From the NCBI GenBank assembly GCA_025526995.1, contig JAHLKG010000023.1, positions 1-64,000 on the forward strand: a DNA stretch of 64,000 bases, read 5' to 3'. This document shows, one piece after another, positions 1 to 10,791 of this stretch (position 1 is its first letter; every line of letters begins with the position of its first letter). The position numbers were made by a program, and so were the translations under genes. The notes under the pieces were generated by a model. That model searched no databases. It was not told the origin of the DNA and saw nothing but the letters and a program-made list of their open reading frames with translations. This stretch comes from Powellomyces hirtus. Its lineage: Eukaryota > Chytridiomycota > Chytridiomycetes > Spizellomycetales > Powellomycetaceae.

Positions 1-940
1 TGTAATATCTAACTCTCCACTGGCACATTACGACCGGAGAGTGACCACATGTCCTTCTCCATTGACCCATCCTCTTATCAACACCTACACTCAAATTTGT
101 GCATCCGATTTTCCAGCTCTGGCGGTTGTTTGGAAATCTCTGCTGGGTCTTAGTTTGATAAATGTATATAAACCCATCCCCATTGTTTGGGTGGGCACCC
201 CTTACTATGCGTTGGAAAAGGCGCATGAAATCTTTCTTTCCCATTCGCTTAGCTATGGTATTGAAGTCGTACATTCCTTTGCCTACCGTGTTTTGAGGTT
301 GACGCCGTTGGGGCTCAAAAATGCGCACACAGTTCTTCTTCTGCTCTAATTTGGTATGGACACTGTACTCGCTTTTGTTCACGTCTGGCCGTTGTTGTTC
401 ACGCATATTGTGTATGGGCTGCTGTAGTGATACCATTTTTGGCGCAACTGTAGCACAATTGACGGGGGCATAGCATAGTACCAGTACCACAACAATGAAG
501 AGAATAAAAATAACTGGGGAGTCCATTATCAATGGCTGTCAGGCTTGCTGATAGAACATACACATAGCTTAAGCAAATCTTAAAGTTCCCCGTTCGAGAA
601 CATACTTGTCCAGAATCTTGTCAGCACCGTTGCCCATTCGCCTCCTACATCAAGCAGGCGCCGGATATTGCCACTCTGCCTACTTTTGCGCCGGCGCTCG
701 AACAGGTGTTGATCTTGTTGACGCTAAGGAGAACATGTCTTATTTAAGTCCGCTACATCTGCTGGTATCAAAAGATTTACGGGCATCGTTGTGCACAGAA
801 GTTTGCACAGGCCGCACTCATGCTTGCCAGATCCCTTTTTGGCAATCCCAACCACCGCACTATTGCACGCACTGGGCCTTGTTGATTGCAAGGGGGCGTT
901 GCTCTGTGCAATGCACGGCCACACGCGAATGACATATGCC
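1..940. other. no supportable gene
   Basis: Open frames here are short, overlap on both strands and have no recognisable motif, signal peptide or splice structure. I see no RNA gene or repeat. Confidence 0.5.
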
Positions 941-1564
941 TCAGTCGTTAACGCAATACACTTGGAGCGGCTGTTTTCCACATGTCTTACGCAGTACGTC
1001 CTCGACAAACCGCGCGAACCTCCTCTGCTCAGCATCAACATCAGGGTTAGCCTCCACGGCAGCATGAGGGGTGGGAACAGTGTTGATCTTGGGGTCCAAG
1101 TCCCAGTCCGGGTCATCTTCTTTGTCGGCTGCATTGTTGGTGTTGTCGGAATCAGTCACGCGCGCGCATCTGACATCCAAATTGGGTTCCTCTGAGCTGG
1201 AGACTGCAGCCAACCTTTCCAATGCTGAGTCCCCTGCGTTCCCATCATCTCCGTTGCCGACATCTGCTGTGGGGACTGGCTGCAGTCCAGCTTTGCCAGG
1301 AAGGTGTCAAGCGGAAGCGGGCTCCGGTTCCTTGTCCGATTCCCCTGCGGTGGTGGAGTTCTCAGCAGCTGCAGCTTCGTTTGCCATGGCTACTTCCTTT
1401 ATGGCTCTAAGCTCGAGCTGTTTCTCGCGCTGGGCCTTGCAAACTTGTTTTTCTCCAGAGAGCGAACGGTTCCAAGTGTCCCAGTGTTCTTGCGTGACAA
1501 CAACGTCGGGGCACCCCCTGTAGGTGCCCTTTCCAAGCGCATGGGCGTGCTTGCGTCTTTGTTG
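941..1564 (-). pseudogene. degenerate unrecognised coding segment
   Basis: On the minus strand a frame opens at a plausible splice acceptor (TTTAATAG before 1564) and reads about 200 codons to a stop at 941-943, interrupted once by an in-frame TGA at 1307-1309. The first part is basic and has a Cys/Trp-containing stretch (PDVVVTQEHWDTWNRSL) followed by a charged helix (KAQREKQLELRAIKEVA). The second part is acidic and disordered and ends in another helix with arginines. Codon-by-codon consistency on both sides of the TGA suggests one former exon with a nonsense mutation. No upstream exon could be fixed. The protein was not recognised; a transposon-derived protein is possible, but that is a guess. 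Confidence 0.3.
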
Positions 1565-2685
1565 CTATTAAAGATGCGCTGCCCCATTTTATTGCTCTTG
1601 CAGCTGCGTTCACGCCTGTCCTTGTTGAGCAGTTCCAACGATCATTCAACGCGTGCTCTCTTTTTTGTCATTGAAACGTCAAATGGATTGACATTACAAT
1701 CCCAGTTCCAGCGTCTTTTTTTTGTTACCATCGGCCCCCACCTTATTCTGTCTAGATGCAGGCGCATGTCTCTGCTGAGTAGTCAGAAAGTCTTCCAGCA
1801 CAACCTTTGCTATGATTGAAGTCTTGCATGACAAACAATGTGCCACGCAAGCCTGTCACGCATGTTCTGGGGCCGCCTGCATCCCTTCCTTTGCCACAAG
1901 CTGTTTCCACCTTCCTTCTGCTTACCTCCCCACGTCGGCGCTGGACCAACGTAAGCAAGTCTAGCATGACTGCGTGATGTCATCCCATGCTTACCAGCTG
2001 ACAAGCTCTCGCCCCCTGTCAACCACCTTTCTTCTCTCACCTTGCCCTCGGCAATCTCTCCAGCAGCCGACCCAGTGAGATACAGTAGTGTGAAGTTCCC
2101 TCTGTACCGCACCACAACAGCTCAGGATGGCACTTCCATGCGCACTGCGCACAGTCGCCGTCTGTCTGGGAGCAAGTTGGCAATGTGCCCCGTTGCTGTG
2201 CTTGCTTTGCATGGCGCTTTGGATCTTCACGGTCACTAACTCTGTTATTTCTTGTAGAAAGGCAAAGAACACTTGGAGCGCTCTAGCAGTCATCTGCTGC
2301 ACTTTGGATGCACTCAACAAGATTTGGCCCTACTTTTACCTGCAAGACCTTGTGTTTGGTTGGGTGCGGTTGACGCTTTTTGTCTTCACAAGCATTGCAT
2401 CTATTCGTTGTTGTATACAAGAACGCACTTGTTGCACCGTTCAAGCACTCATGTGCTTCCTCTTGGAGTTATGCAACAAGATTTGGTCACTCTAGCTGAT
2501 GAAGTAACACTGAACCCCAGCGGAACACCCAGAACAGATACGCCAAAAACCTATTATAGCATAGCAAGAGCCCGTTCCAGTATGTTGACCACTATTATCC
2601 TGTACATAGTTGATATCTTGTTGTGATTATTGTGTGTGAATCTCTGCGTCAAATATAGTTTCCTTCGTGTTGCCACGTCGCTGGC
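1565..2685. other. no supportable gene
   Basis: Only short overlapping open frames. The minus-strand sequence upstream of the preceding segment is basic when translated but broken by stops, so it may hold remains of the same decayed gene. Confidence 0.35.
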
Positions 2686-3039
2686 ATGCGTGCGTTCGCA
2701 CCTGTCGGTGAATCCCGACATGCTTCATGGCCTTTTGCGTCCAAGAGAGCTGCAACTTTTTTGTGGCACAATTCTATACAACGCGAGCGCCTGCCTTCTA
2801 TGCCTGCTTCCCAGTACGACTACATTGCCACCTACGATCTCCACGGCCTTCAGAAAAGATTCGATGTGTCTAGCTTGCAAGGTCTCAGTCAGATGCTCAA
2901 AATCAGTCACTCTACCGCCATGCTTCTTGCTGGGGACGGCCAGTATACAGGAAAGATGCCCATCAGGATAGAACGGAAACGGAAAGGAAAGGCGAGGACA
3001 GAGTATGTCACCAACTGTACCCCTGGTCTACGTAGGTAA
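2686..3039 (+). CDS. hypothetical protein, 117 aa, weak
   Basis: ATG-initiated frame. The second half is soluble in character and contains a possible helical DNA-binding-like stretch (LQGLSQMLKISHSTAMLLA), then a basic run (KMPIRIERKRKGKART). The frame ends in a TAG directly overlapping a GTAGGT that could be a splice donor, so the true exon may end there. No family was recognised. An internal ATG at the start of MPASQYDYIATYD is an equally good start. The call rests only on amino-acid character; a chance frame is possible. Confidence 0.2.
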   Translation: MRAFAPVGESRHASWPFASKRAATFLWHNSIQRERLPSMPASQYDYIATYDLHGLQKRFDVSSLQGLSQMLKISHSTAMLLAGDGQYTGKMPIRIERKRKGKARTEYVTNCTPGLRR

Positions 3040-3587
3040 AAGCTCCAAACTATTGTCTCGTTGCTCCCCAACCCAGGATCGGCGACACACGAAGGCACTG
3101 TGTTCAAGCAACATCAAGGAGATGGACCATCCCTCTTGTGAGTCGTTGCAGTGATGCGGCGTCTGCGTTCACGGCGCGATCTTTTTTTTGGTCGTCCAAT
3201 ATCAGACAACCCGCAAAACGTTCAAGCAGCCATGCCCAAGAGTCATAGCGACTTCGAAGAGGTACGATCTCAGATTGAGTCGCCGCCCGCGTACATTGAG
3301 GAACAAGAAGACCACAGTATGTGAGGCCATTGAAAACCGTCCCTCACTGCATCGTGGCCTTGTGTAGGATGTGAGTGATTAGACGTCGCTGGCAGGGGCA
3401 GAAAAAAGAAACGGTGATTGCTTGCCCCTCCACCTGCGTGATATGACCGGACACGTGTGAGCCTGTCATTGCACATCGTCCTGCCAAATGATATGGGGAG
3501 ATGGCTAACTCCCTTTGGCAATGACCGACAAGGGTTTGCAATGTACTGTGGCTACCGAATCCCACCAGATAGCCAGCGTACAAGAGC

Positions 3588-3983
3588 TTGCGACCGCCGG
3601 CGGCTTTATTTTGTTACGCAACAGCCATATACAAGTGCAAGGCCATTCTTTTGGGAATGTCGCCATCAAAAGACTTGCGCTGTCATAACAACCAACTTGA
3701 CCAGGGCGGAAGGAGCTTCGACAGGCGGACCACAAATCTGGACCGAGAACTTTTCTCTCGCATTGGCAGGGTCAAAAAACACCTCTTGGCTCTCCACGTT
3801 GGTGTCAAGACTGCTTACATGTTGCCAAAGCACGTCAGAAAAACCAGCGCAGATTTACAGGAGGAGAATCGATCCCAGTTGCATCTTTTGACCCACATGG
3901 CAGAGTTCACTGTGGAGATACTGGAAGATGTGGAAATCTGGCTCGCCGGCAGGCAATTGCAGAAGAGCCGACCACTCCCTTAG
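3588..3983 (+). CDS. hypothetical protein fragment, 131 aa
   Basis: A plus-strand frame whose C-terminal 90 residues look coding: charged, amphipathic and without low complexity (for example RELFSRIGRVKKHLLALHVG and LLTHMAEFTVEILEDVEIWL). The first residues look like run-through from upstream noncoding sequence. A separate short reading at 3232-3324 (ATG, then SDFEEVRSQIESPPAYIEEQ, ending at a GTATGT donor-like site) could be an upstream exon of the same gene, but I cannot join them with confidence. The segment ends about 100 bp before the foldback element. Function unknown. Confidence 0.25.
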   Translation: MRPPAALFCYATAIYKCKAILLGMSPSKDLRCHNNQLDQGGRSFDRRTTNLDRELFSRIGRVKKHLLALHVGVKTAYMLPKHVRKTSADLQEENRSQLHLLTHMAEFTVEILEDVEIWLAGRQLQKSRPLP

Positions 3984-4087
3984 CCAAATGCAGCCCGAGA
4001 CTCGCATGAGACGGCGGAGGTTTCGTCAAAAGAAGGCTGGAATTGCTTGCTGCAATGGGAAGCGGTCTTCTCAGAGGTGCTTGGATG

Positions 4088-5259
4088 TTGGAGATATAGG
4101 CACTTGCAGTACTTTATCGGAATTGCAGAGGATTGGCCGAATTTGATGTGGCCTCCAGTATACTTTGTAAAGGGGGTTGATTACAGAGCTCTTCTGTGAT
4201 GCAGTTGACGATGTAGTGTTGTCAGATGCACGGGGATGTAATGTATTTTATGTTTTAAAGTCTTATCGGTAATGTCTTGATTCGAGCGTTCCAATCTACT
4301 CTTTCTCCAATCACGTGATTACACATGATCAAATTCAGCTCTTAGCGTTACCAGTATAGCGGTCACGCGTTCCAACAGGGGTTCGAAGTTAGGATCCAAT
4401 GTAAGGACTAGCGTTGAGTACGCAGAGCTCAACATTCCAATATTGGACACATACCTGGCTACGAAGGTGTGCTCTAGTAAGCAATTGCGATCTTACCGAA
4501 CCGGGGGCAAGGTTACAAAACAATGTCTGGGTATAACTGAAGTAGTTGACGTGAACAGTACCCTTGGGACCGTTTCCGGGAAGGGAACTACTGCCTCCTC
4601 AAGAAGATAACTGTACAGTGCTGGCTGCTGGGATTGCCGGGCTACGTAACCTGATTACTCTCTGGATGAGCAGCGGGGCAGCGGGGTGACATGCTAGTTA
4701 TGTCACCACTTGTATGTGTAGTGATATAGTGTGCTTACTTGACCACGCAAGGAGCCGGCCATCGCACTCGCTTTGTCCCAAAGTCGGCGGGAGCGGGCTA
4801 TAAACCCCTAGGCAAGTGCGCACTTTGGACGTGCTGGGGGGATACGCAACCGTTCACCAATCACTAGCCGGCACGCCAAGTGAGAACCTCTGAGCTAGGG
4901 TACTTATTGGAATGTTGAGACTTGAGTACTCAATGTCTGGTCCTTACATTAGATCCTTACTTGGATTCTCCGACTAGAGCGCGTGACCGCCATACCGGTA
5001 ACACTAAGAGCTGAATTGGATCACGTGTGATCACGTGATTGGAGAAAAGGTAGATTAGAACGCTCGAAGCGAAACATTACCAATAAGACTTTAAGACATA
5101 AAATACATTACATTTCCGTGCAGCTGACAATGATACAACGTCATCTGCATCACAGAAGAGCTCTGTAAACCCCCTTTACGAAGTATACTGGAGGCCACAT
5201 CGAATTCGGCCAATCCTCTGCAATTCTGATAAAGTACTGGAAGTGCCGATATCTCCAAT
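4088..5259. mobile_element. foldback / MITE-like element with ~350-bp inverted arms
   Basis: The left arm (about 4088-4444) is the reverse complement, with scattered substitutions and small indels, of the right arm (about 4915-5259). The arm ends read TTGGAGATAT followed by a variable base and GGCACTT. About 470 bp of noncoding sequence lies between. No transposase frame is present, so if it is mobile it would be non-autonomous. I could not find convincing target duplications outside the ends. The arms contain CACGTG/CACGTGAT-type palindromes. Arm divergence of roughly 10 percent suggests an old copy. Confidence 0.75.
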
Positions 5260-6228
5260 AGTACTATCCCAAAGAACAAAGTTTCAATGCATTTGTGGGC
5301 TTGAATGTTTCCTGCATGTGGCTTCAGATGGATCACAAAAGGTCCGACCCACCAAAGGCATGCAAACCTTGGGACCCTGATACGTTATGTAGCTCTCCGT
5401 TTGTTATTGAACGAACGCTTTGCAAATAGTACAGGCAAATTGTGAACAAGGCTTGGGCTGAGCCAACTGCGTCACGTGTACACTATTGTCTCACGTGAAG
5501 CAAATTGGATCGTGAGGGAGGCTTGCAGAAGCTGCTACCACAGACTGTAATCATTTTTCCAGATCTTGACACAAATGTCAGGAGCAGGGAAGGTGGCGGA
5601 ACAGCCACGGCGGGGTCAACTTCGAAATCTTCAATGTTTGGAGGTGCTGTCATGTTAGTTCTAGTATCACTGCCCTTGGAGTAGACGCTGCTGTCCTTCT
5701 GGCGTTGGCTAGCAACATCATTTTATATGTGTCAGGAAACACGGATGGCAGGGTTGACAAAGCTTACGGGAGACTATTGGAGGTGCCAAGTGAGAACTGG
5801 GCTGCATTGATTCTAACTATTCTTTTTGAGGTAAGGCCAGAATTCACTGCTGCCCAGCCTCACTATCCTTTCCGAGTGAGGCTGGAGAGCCCGAAAAGAA
5901 GTGGGATCCTCCAGAACACGGATACCTTTGCGATGCTAGTTCACGGGAGATGAATTGAAGCATTTGTGAAGCAGCCACATTCAAAGTCAGGAACAAAATA
6001 GATGAGAGGACAATCAAGTGTGACAGCAAGAGTCATGGATGGGGAAGGGTTAATAAAGACAAGTCTCTACCATCTGGAATGAACAACATAGCCAGAGTGT
6101 TTTGATTGAGGGTAGCCTTGTTGCGCAAGGTATATCAGCAGTGCCAGACACAACCACCGCAGACTGGTTCACTTTCAACTTTATTGACTCTGACGTACTA
6201 TGACATATGAACACGAAGCAACCTTTGC
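5260..6228. other. no supportable gene
   Basis: AT-moderate sequence with short unrelated frames. Isolated CACGTG hexamers occur, as in the neighbouring foldback arms. Nothing else was recognised. Confidence 0.45.
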
Positions 6229-6411
6229 AACATACATATTGCTGCTATTCACAAAGCACCCGACTCATCAAAACATCTTGTTGGCGCCACACACACATAT
6301 TGCCTGCTATCCACGAAGCACCTGATGCACCCAATATCTTTGCGACGTCCAACACACATGATGCTGCTATTCACAAAGCTCCCGGCCCATCAGAACGTCC
6401 TTTTTGTTGAG
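6229..6411. repeat. three-copy ~61-bp tandem repeat
   Basis: Three imperfect head-to-tail units share the core (G/C)CTGCTAT(T/C)CAC(A/G)AAGC at 6241, 6303 and 6363, giving periods of 62 and 60 bp. Copies differ at about a quarter of positions, so the array is old. No start-to-stop protein is encoded across it with confidence. Confidence 0.65.
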
Positions 6412-6673
6412 CAGGCTATGGAGATGGGCTCGTTCAATTTAGCACAGAGTGTAGTCGGATTGGGTTATCAGATTGGATGATTGCCTTTTTTGCTTGTTAG
6501 TTGTGTGTCTATCTCTCCAAGGGAACTACATGCATGGCTAGCCTATATATGTCACGTGGATACTTAATTTACTGAGGTATCACGTGAAATGGGCATGACT
6601 TGACCGCTGCGGCAGCCTCGCCACTGTGGTGAGGGAACATAAGCAGTGAAGCTAACATCTGACAGTGTGCAGA

Positions 6674-8187
6674 TCAGACTGACAGGTATGCTTGTGAGTC
6701 TACCAGACAACACTTTTGGCGCCGTGGTCCAGATTTTCTGTACTGAAGTTTTTTGTTGCTCTGGTCCTGTTTCCACAAGGCGCTCACCATTTGCACCATG
6801 ATACTTGAAGCGGAGCTGTTGCAAAGTTGGTGACAGTTCTCTGCCATACCGGGACTAGCCTGCACCTTGGCTTTCAGGGCTGGGGCAAGGTCACAGATGC
6901 GGGTGAACACACCAATGGTGTCGGATGGGGTTGTACTTTCGTCAATCAGCTCTCTCATTGTTTGAGCCGTTAGGCCATGGATGGGATGCGGATTGCTCAT
7001 GTCACTGTGGAAGTCTTGGAGCTCGGTCATGACTTGCTGCAAAGGATCATTGACCTGGCCAAAACTAGCTCGCATCACTGCCGCATTGCTCTGGAACCCA
7101 GCTTGCACCGCTGCAATGGTGCTCTGGACTCCGGCTTGCACTATTGCTGTCTGACTCTTGAATCCGATTTGCATTGTCGCATTGCTGCTCCCGAAACCGG
7201 CTTGCATTGCGTTGTTCACAGCCTCTCCGATGAGCGCCTGTAGTGCATTGGGCGTCATGCTCACATATCCAATGCTTGTAGCTTTGGATGCACAAGGTTG
7301 TGGATTGTTGTGTTCAACACCAGCGTTCTCTGACTCCTGCAAGCGTAAGGGAGCATGCTGCCGCATCCAGGACGAGGGCAAGGGAGCACTTGAAGAGTCG
7401 AATCGCGAGGGCGAACTGGAGGTGGAGGGTGAACTGGGCATTTCTGTCCTCCCATAATGCGGTGCCTCTGCACAAGAGGGCGATTCAGAAGAACGGGGGG
7501 GCAAACTGGCACAGGAGGAAGAACGAAAGCGAGAATGAGAGCAAGCCGCTGGAGTTTCTTGTTCACTTTTGAGAGAACGGGAGCACAAATTCAAGCGAGA
7601 GCGAGACTGGGCAGCAGGGATGACGGCAGGGATAACGTCGGAGACAAGCGGGTTTCCAATGATGCAGGCTCCCGACGATGGTTGGCTCGAAGCGGCCGAG
7701 TCTGTTTGGCTCATGGAAGGCAAAAGAGGCTCAAGCTGCACTGTTGCCAACGACAGTGTATTTCCGGCTACCTGCTGCGAAACCACCATGGGAGATGCAT
7801 CATTGCTACATTCTGTGGGCTTGGATGCATCATCAGTATGGCCAGGGATTTTGGCAGACTGCTGTGGGTCCTCAACAGCCGGTAAGGATGCAGGTAGCTT
7901 CTCCACTGTTTCAACGATGGCCCGGGAAGCGTTGGCTGGCTTGTGTGTTTGGACTGGTGCAGCAGTATGTTTGACTTGAACATTCCTTGAGCCAGTAGTT
8001 TCGGGCGTGGTGTGTGCGTCGGCTACATCGGAGACAGTATTCTGCCCTTTCTTGTTAGTACGAGATTTGGGTGCAGGAGCGCGTTTCTTTGAGAGCGGCC
8101 CTTCTCGTCTTTCTGCGGAATCTGATGTTTCAGCTGCGAAATTGCTTCTGCAACGGACAGCGTCACGGTGCCGGGATATTCAAAGCC
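6674..8187 (-). CDS. Ser-rich low-complexity protein with 11-residue repeats
   Basis: A long minus-strand frame stays open from about 8187 to a stop at 6674, roughly 500 codons; a conventional ATG is missing at the front, so the start is probably in an upstream exon (a splice acceptor TTGCAG lies near 8160). The N-terminal part has a basic, nuclear-signal-like stretch (KKRAPAPKSRTNKKG). The middle is a long Ser/Pro-rich disordered region. Then come five consecutive 11-residue units of the form MQ/VQ-A-G-F-x-S-x-x-A-x, followed by a helical region with LTAQTMRELIDESTTPS. The repeats would form an amphipathic helix or coiled coil. No catalytic motif. Family not recognised; a transposon gag-like protein is an alternative. 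Confidence 0.5.
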
Positions 8188-8646
8188 GGGCCTGCAGATG
8201 TTGGTAATTGTTTGCAACGGCATTTTGGAAGAGGTTGTGGGGACTGCTTTGCTAACGACCTTTGAGACGTTGGTGATGCTATTGTCTGTCCTGCTCCCAA
8301 GAAAGGTTCAGCTCGTACAGCAACAGCAAGAACGAAAGGTAGAGCGTCTTACATGATGTGGAGGACTTGAAAGGATACGGCATGTTTTTGGAAAGTAGCT
8401 GGTTGTATAGGACGGTATGGATGGTTGGATGGGCAAGAGTAGATCAGAAACAGATGCTTTTGAGAATGCCATCATGGTCAAGTACGAACGGTCTTTTATA
8501 AGCGATGGATAGACCAAAATCATCGATAAAACTGACTGTCATAGAACAAATGCCAAAGTCTCTCTTTGTCTGTGAGCGGAGAGTTGGTCGTCTGCTTTTA
8601 AGCTCCGCTTGGTCGTTTTTAGCAGATGCGTCATTCAAAGGAAGGT

Positions 8647-8854
8647 CATGGAATCTTTTTGACATCCGCTTGAGATGCGTCATGAAATGGCAGTGTGAAT
8701 TCATGTGGCAAAGCATGATAACAGCCCGCACTGCGCATGTTGCAGGGGAACATGGAATCTTTTTGACGTCCGCTTGATATGCGTCATGAAATGGCAGTGT
8801 GAAATCATGTGGCACAGCATGATGACAGCCCGCACTGCGCATGTTGCAGGGGAA
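8647..8854. repeat. two-copy 104-bp tandem duplication
   Basis: Units at 8647-8750 and 8751-8854 match over their whole length with only a few substitutions (CATGGAATCTTTTTGAC begins each; TGCAGGGGAA ends each). The high identity indicates a recent local duplication. No gene is evident across it. Confidence 0.9.
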
Positions 8855-9073
8855 ATTAAGGGGTGGTTGGTGGTTCTCCACGGTTTGGGCAGGCGAACTC
8901 GCAGTGGCATGGCTAAGCCACATTATGCTTATGATACTGTCATTTCGCGATGACCCGCTCTTTGAATTGGTCGCGCTAAGCCTAGCCAACATTGCCTGAA
9001 ATGCTTCCAGCTTCTGGCGCTACCATGACGGCTTCAAATTGCACCTTCTTCCCTGTCATCTCCATATATCTGG

Positions 9074-9389
9074 TTAAGCGCTTGGGGGTATGGCTGATGA
9101 AGAAAGACTGTCCGACAGCGAAAACGCAGAGGAATGGCTGATACTCACTATACCCACCATCTTCGACCCATGTGCGACACAAACATAGCACTGTGTCGCC
9201 GGTTGGCCATGCAGCCTGGAGGAAGCATAGGACCTAACCTCGTAGTGCTTGCTGTGTTTGCGATTTCCCTTATTCCCAGGCAGCCATATCGTAATAAATG
9301 GATTCGGTTTGGCTCCTCCTTTCTCCGGCAGGGGCTTCCCCTTGCTGTCCAGCATGGTGGATTTCCCCTTGATCGGCGCCTGTCACATC
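9074..9389 (-). CDS. possible gene fragment, unrecognised
   Basis: A minus-strand frame opening at a splice-acceptor-like GTGACAG near 9389 reads a soluble-looking peptide containing KGKPLPEKGGAKPNPFITIW and then a basic stretch. The NPFITIWLP piece resembles the edge strand of a C2-type domain, but that is only an impression. A neighbouring frame at 8985-9120 encodes another plausible C-terminus (AVGQSFFISHTPKRLTRYME) that could follow by splicing. An ATG-led peptide in a third frame ends at about 9395. The pieces do not join in phase by hand, so this may be a decayed gene. Confidence 0.2.
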
Positions 9390-9828
9390 GACTAGAACCG
9401 GGTCTGGTGAACTGAGAATCCGCAATAAAGTTGAATGGGCAGTGTGGTGTAGGAGATGATACATTCGTCTCCGCCATCACATCAAAATTCTGATTCTGTG
9501 CCTATGTGCTCTACATGCTTCTGAACTGTTCACCTTCACGACATCTCGCTGCACGTACGTTGGACGTTTGTACTATATCTATAGAAGCTTGAGATATATG
9601 TAACAGTCATAGACACAATGAGATACGAATCCGGAACAGCAGAACCAAATTGGTTTTTGTTTCCGATGCCCGCAAGGGGAATGCGTACACGAAAAGCTAT
9701 GCGACAAGTTTGTCCCTTTGGTCTATCAGGAAGAAAGCAGTGATGCGACCTTTCGAGGAATTTTCTACATTTGCGTAACATCTAGTTTCAATCGAAAGAG
9801 ATCTTGTTTACAAGGACGCGCAAGACTC

Positions 9829-10403
9829 TCAAGTTGTTCTGCACGTACATCCCCACTCGTTGTCGTACCAACCAATGACTTTAATCATAGTTTCATCAAT
9901 GACCATTGTGGACAGACCATCGACAATGCATGCACGGGGATTGCATCTAAAATCCTCGCTGCCCAACGGCCGCGTTTCGTATCCTAGCGTACCTTTCAAA
10001 TCACCGCTTGCCGCTTTTGCGAAGAAGGCATCCACCTCCTCCACGGTGGTGGCATGACCGACGCGGAAGACGGCGTCGGTTAGCGAAGCATTTAGCAGAG
10101 GCACCCGAACAGCCATGCCGTTCAGCCTTCCTTTGAGTTCCGGGGAAAAAACTACAGTAATCGCGGTGGCAGATCCGGTGCTTGTTGGAACAAGGGATGT
10201 GAAGCAACTCCGAGCCCGGCGCTGATCTTTGTGTGGAGCATCAACAACAATTTGCGTGTTGATCTGCAGTAAGATGTCCCATAAGCAGAAAGCCCACATA
10301 TACGCAAAAAGACTCCTCGATGTGACTCACAACGCAGTGGATGGTTGTCATTGTTCCTTGCAGTATCTTCAAGTTTTCATGGATCAGTATGGACCCAAGA
10401 AGT
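9829..10403 (-). pseudogene. decayed GAPDH, ArsJ-associated/bacterial type
   Basis: Minus strand. The C-terminal half of a glyceraldehyde-3-phosphate dehydrogenase is readable: TMTTIH, then after a 67-bp intron (10264-10330, GTGAGT...TACTGCAG) [66 protein letters not shown] and WYDNEWG. The APHKD-RRAR and [12 protein letters not shown] wording matches the bacterial GAPDH group associated with ArsJ (organoarsenical export), not the usual fungal glycolytic enzyme; that assignment is from memory of the family. The NAD-binding Rossmann half is absent. The region of the catalytic Cys (expected NASCTTN before LGP) is frameshifted and unreadable, and another shift falls just after WYDNEWG. It is therefore a truncated, non-functional remnant, probably of a transferred gene. 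Confidence 0.75.
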
Positions 10404-10791
10404 TGCCGATTCTTACGGCTGATGATCGATCTTCTCCTACAGCCCGTGCCAATGCAATTGGACGCCTTGTGGGTTGTGCCAGTATTACGGTATATGGTTG
10501 TGTCTGTGGACGTCCACGGGCTTTTTAGTGATTTGTGGGATAGTCAGTCTCTTCTTACCCCGGGTTTTGGCAAAGCAAGCAGTACCCCTATCTGTTTGAA
10601 GGTTCCACGACTATGTGTGCCGACGCATCAGCCTTCAATAGGCAGCACTAGCAACCGCGTTTACATCAGTAGCGTACGTATGACATCTGTCTATAGAATT
10701 GTAACTTTTTCACTGTAAAGGCAAGCTGGATCTGCCTTGTGTCCCTTCTCTTCATGGGTTGTCTTCAGCTCGTCAGTTTCCGCTAACTAAA

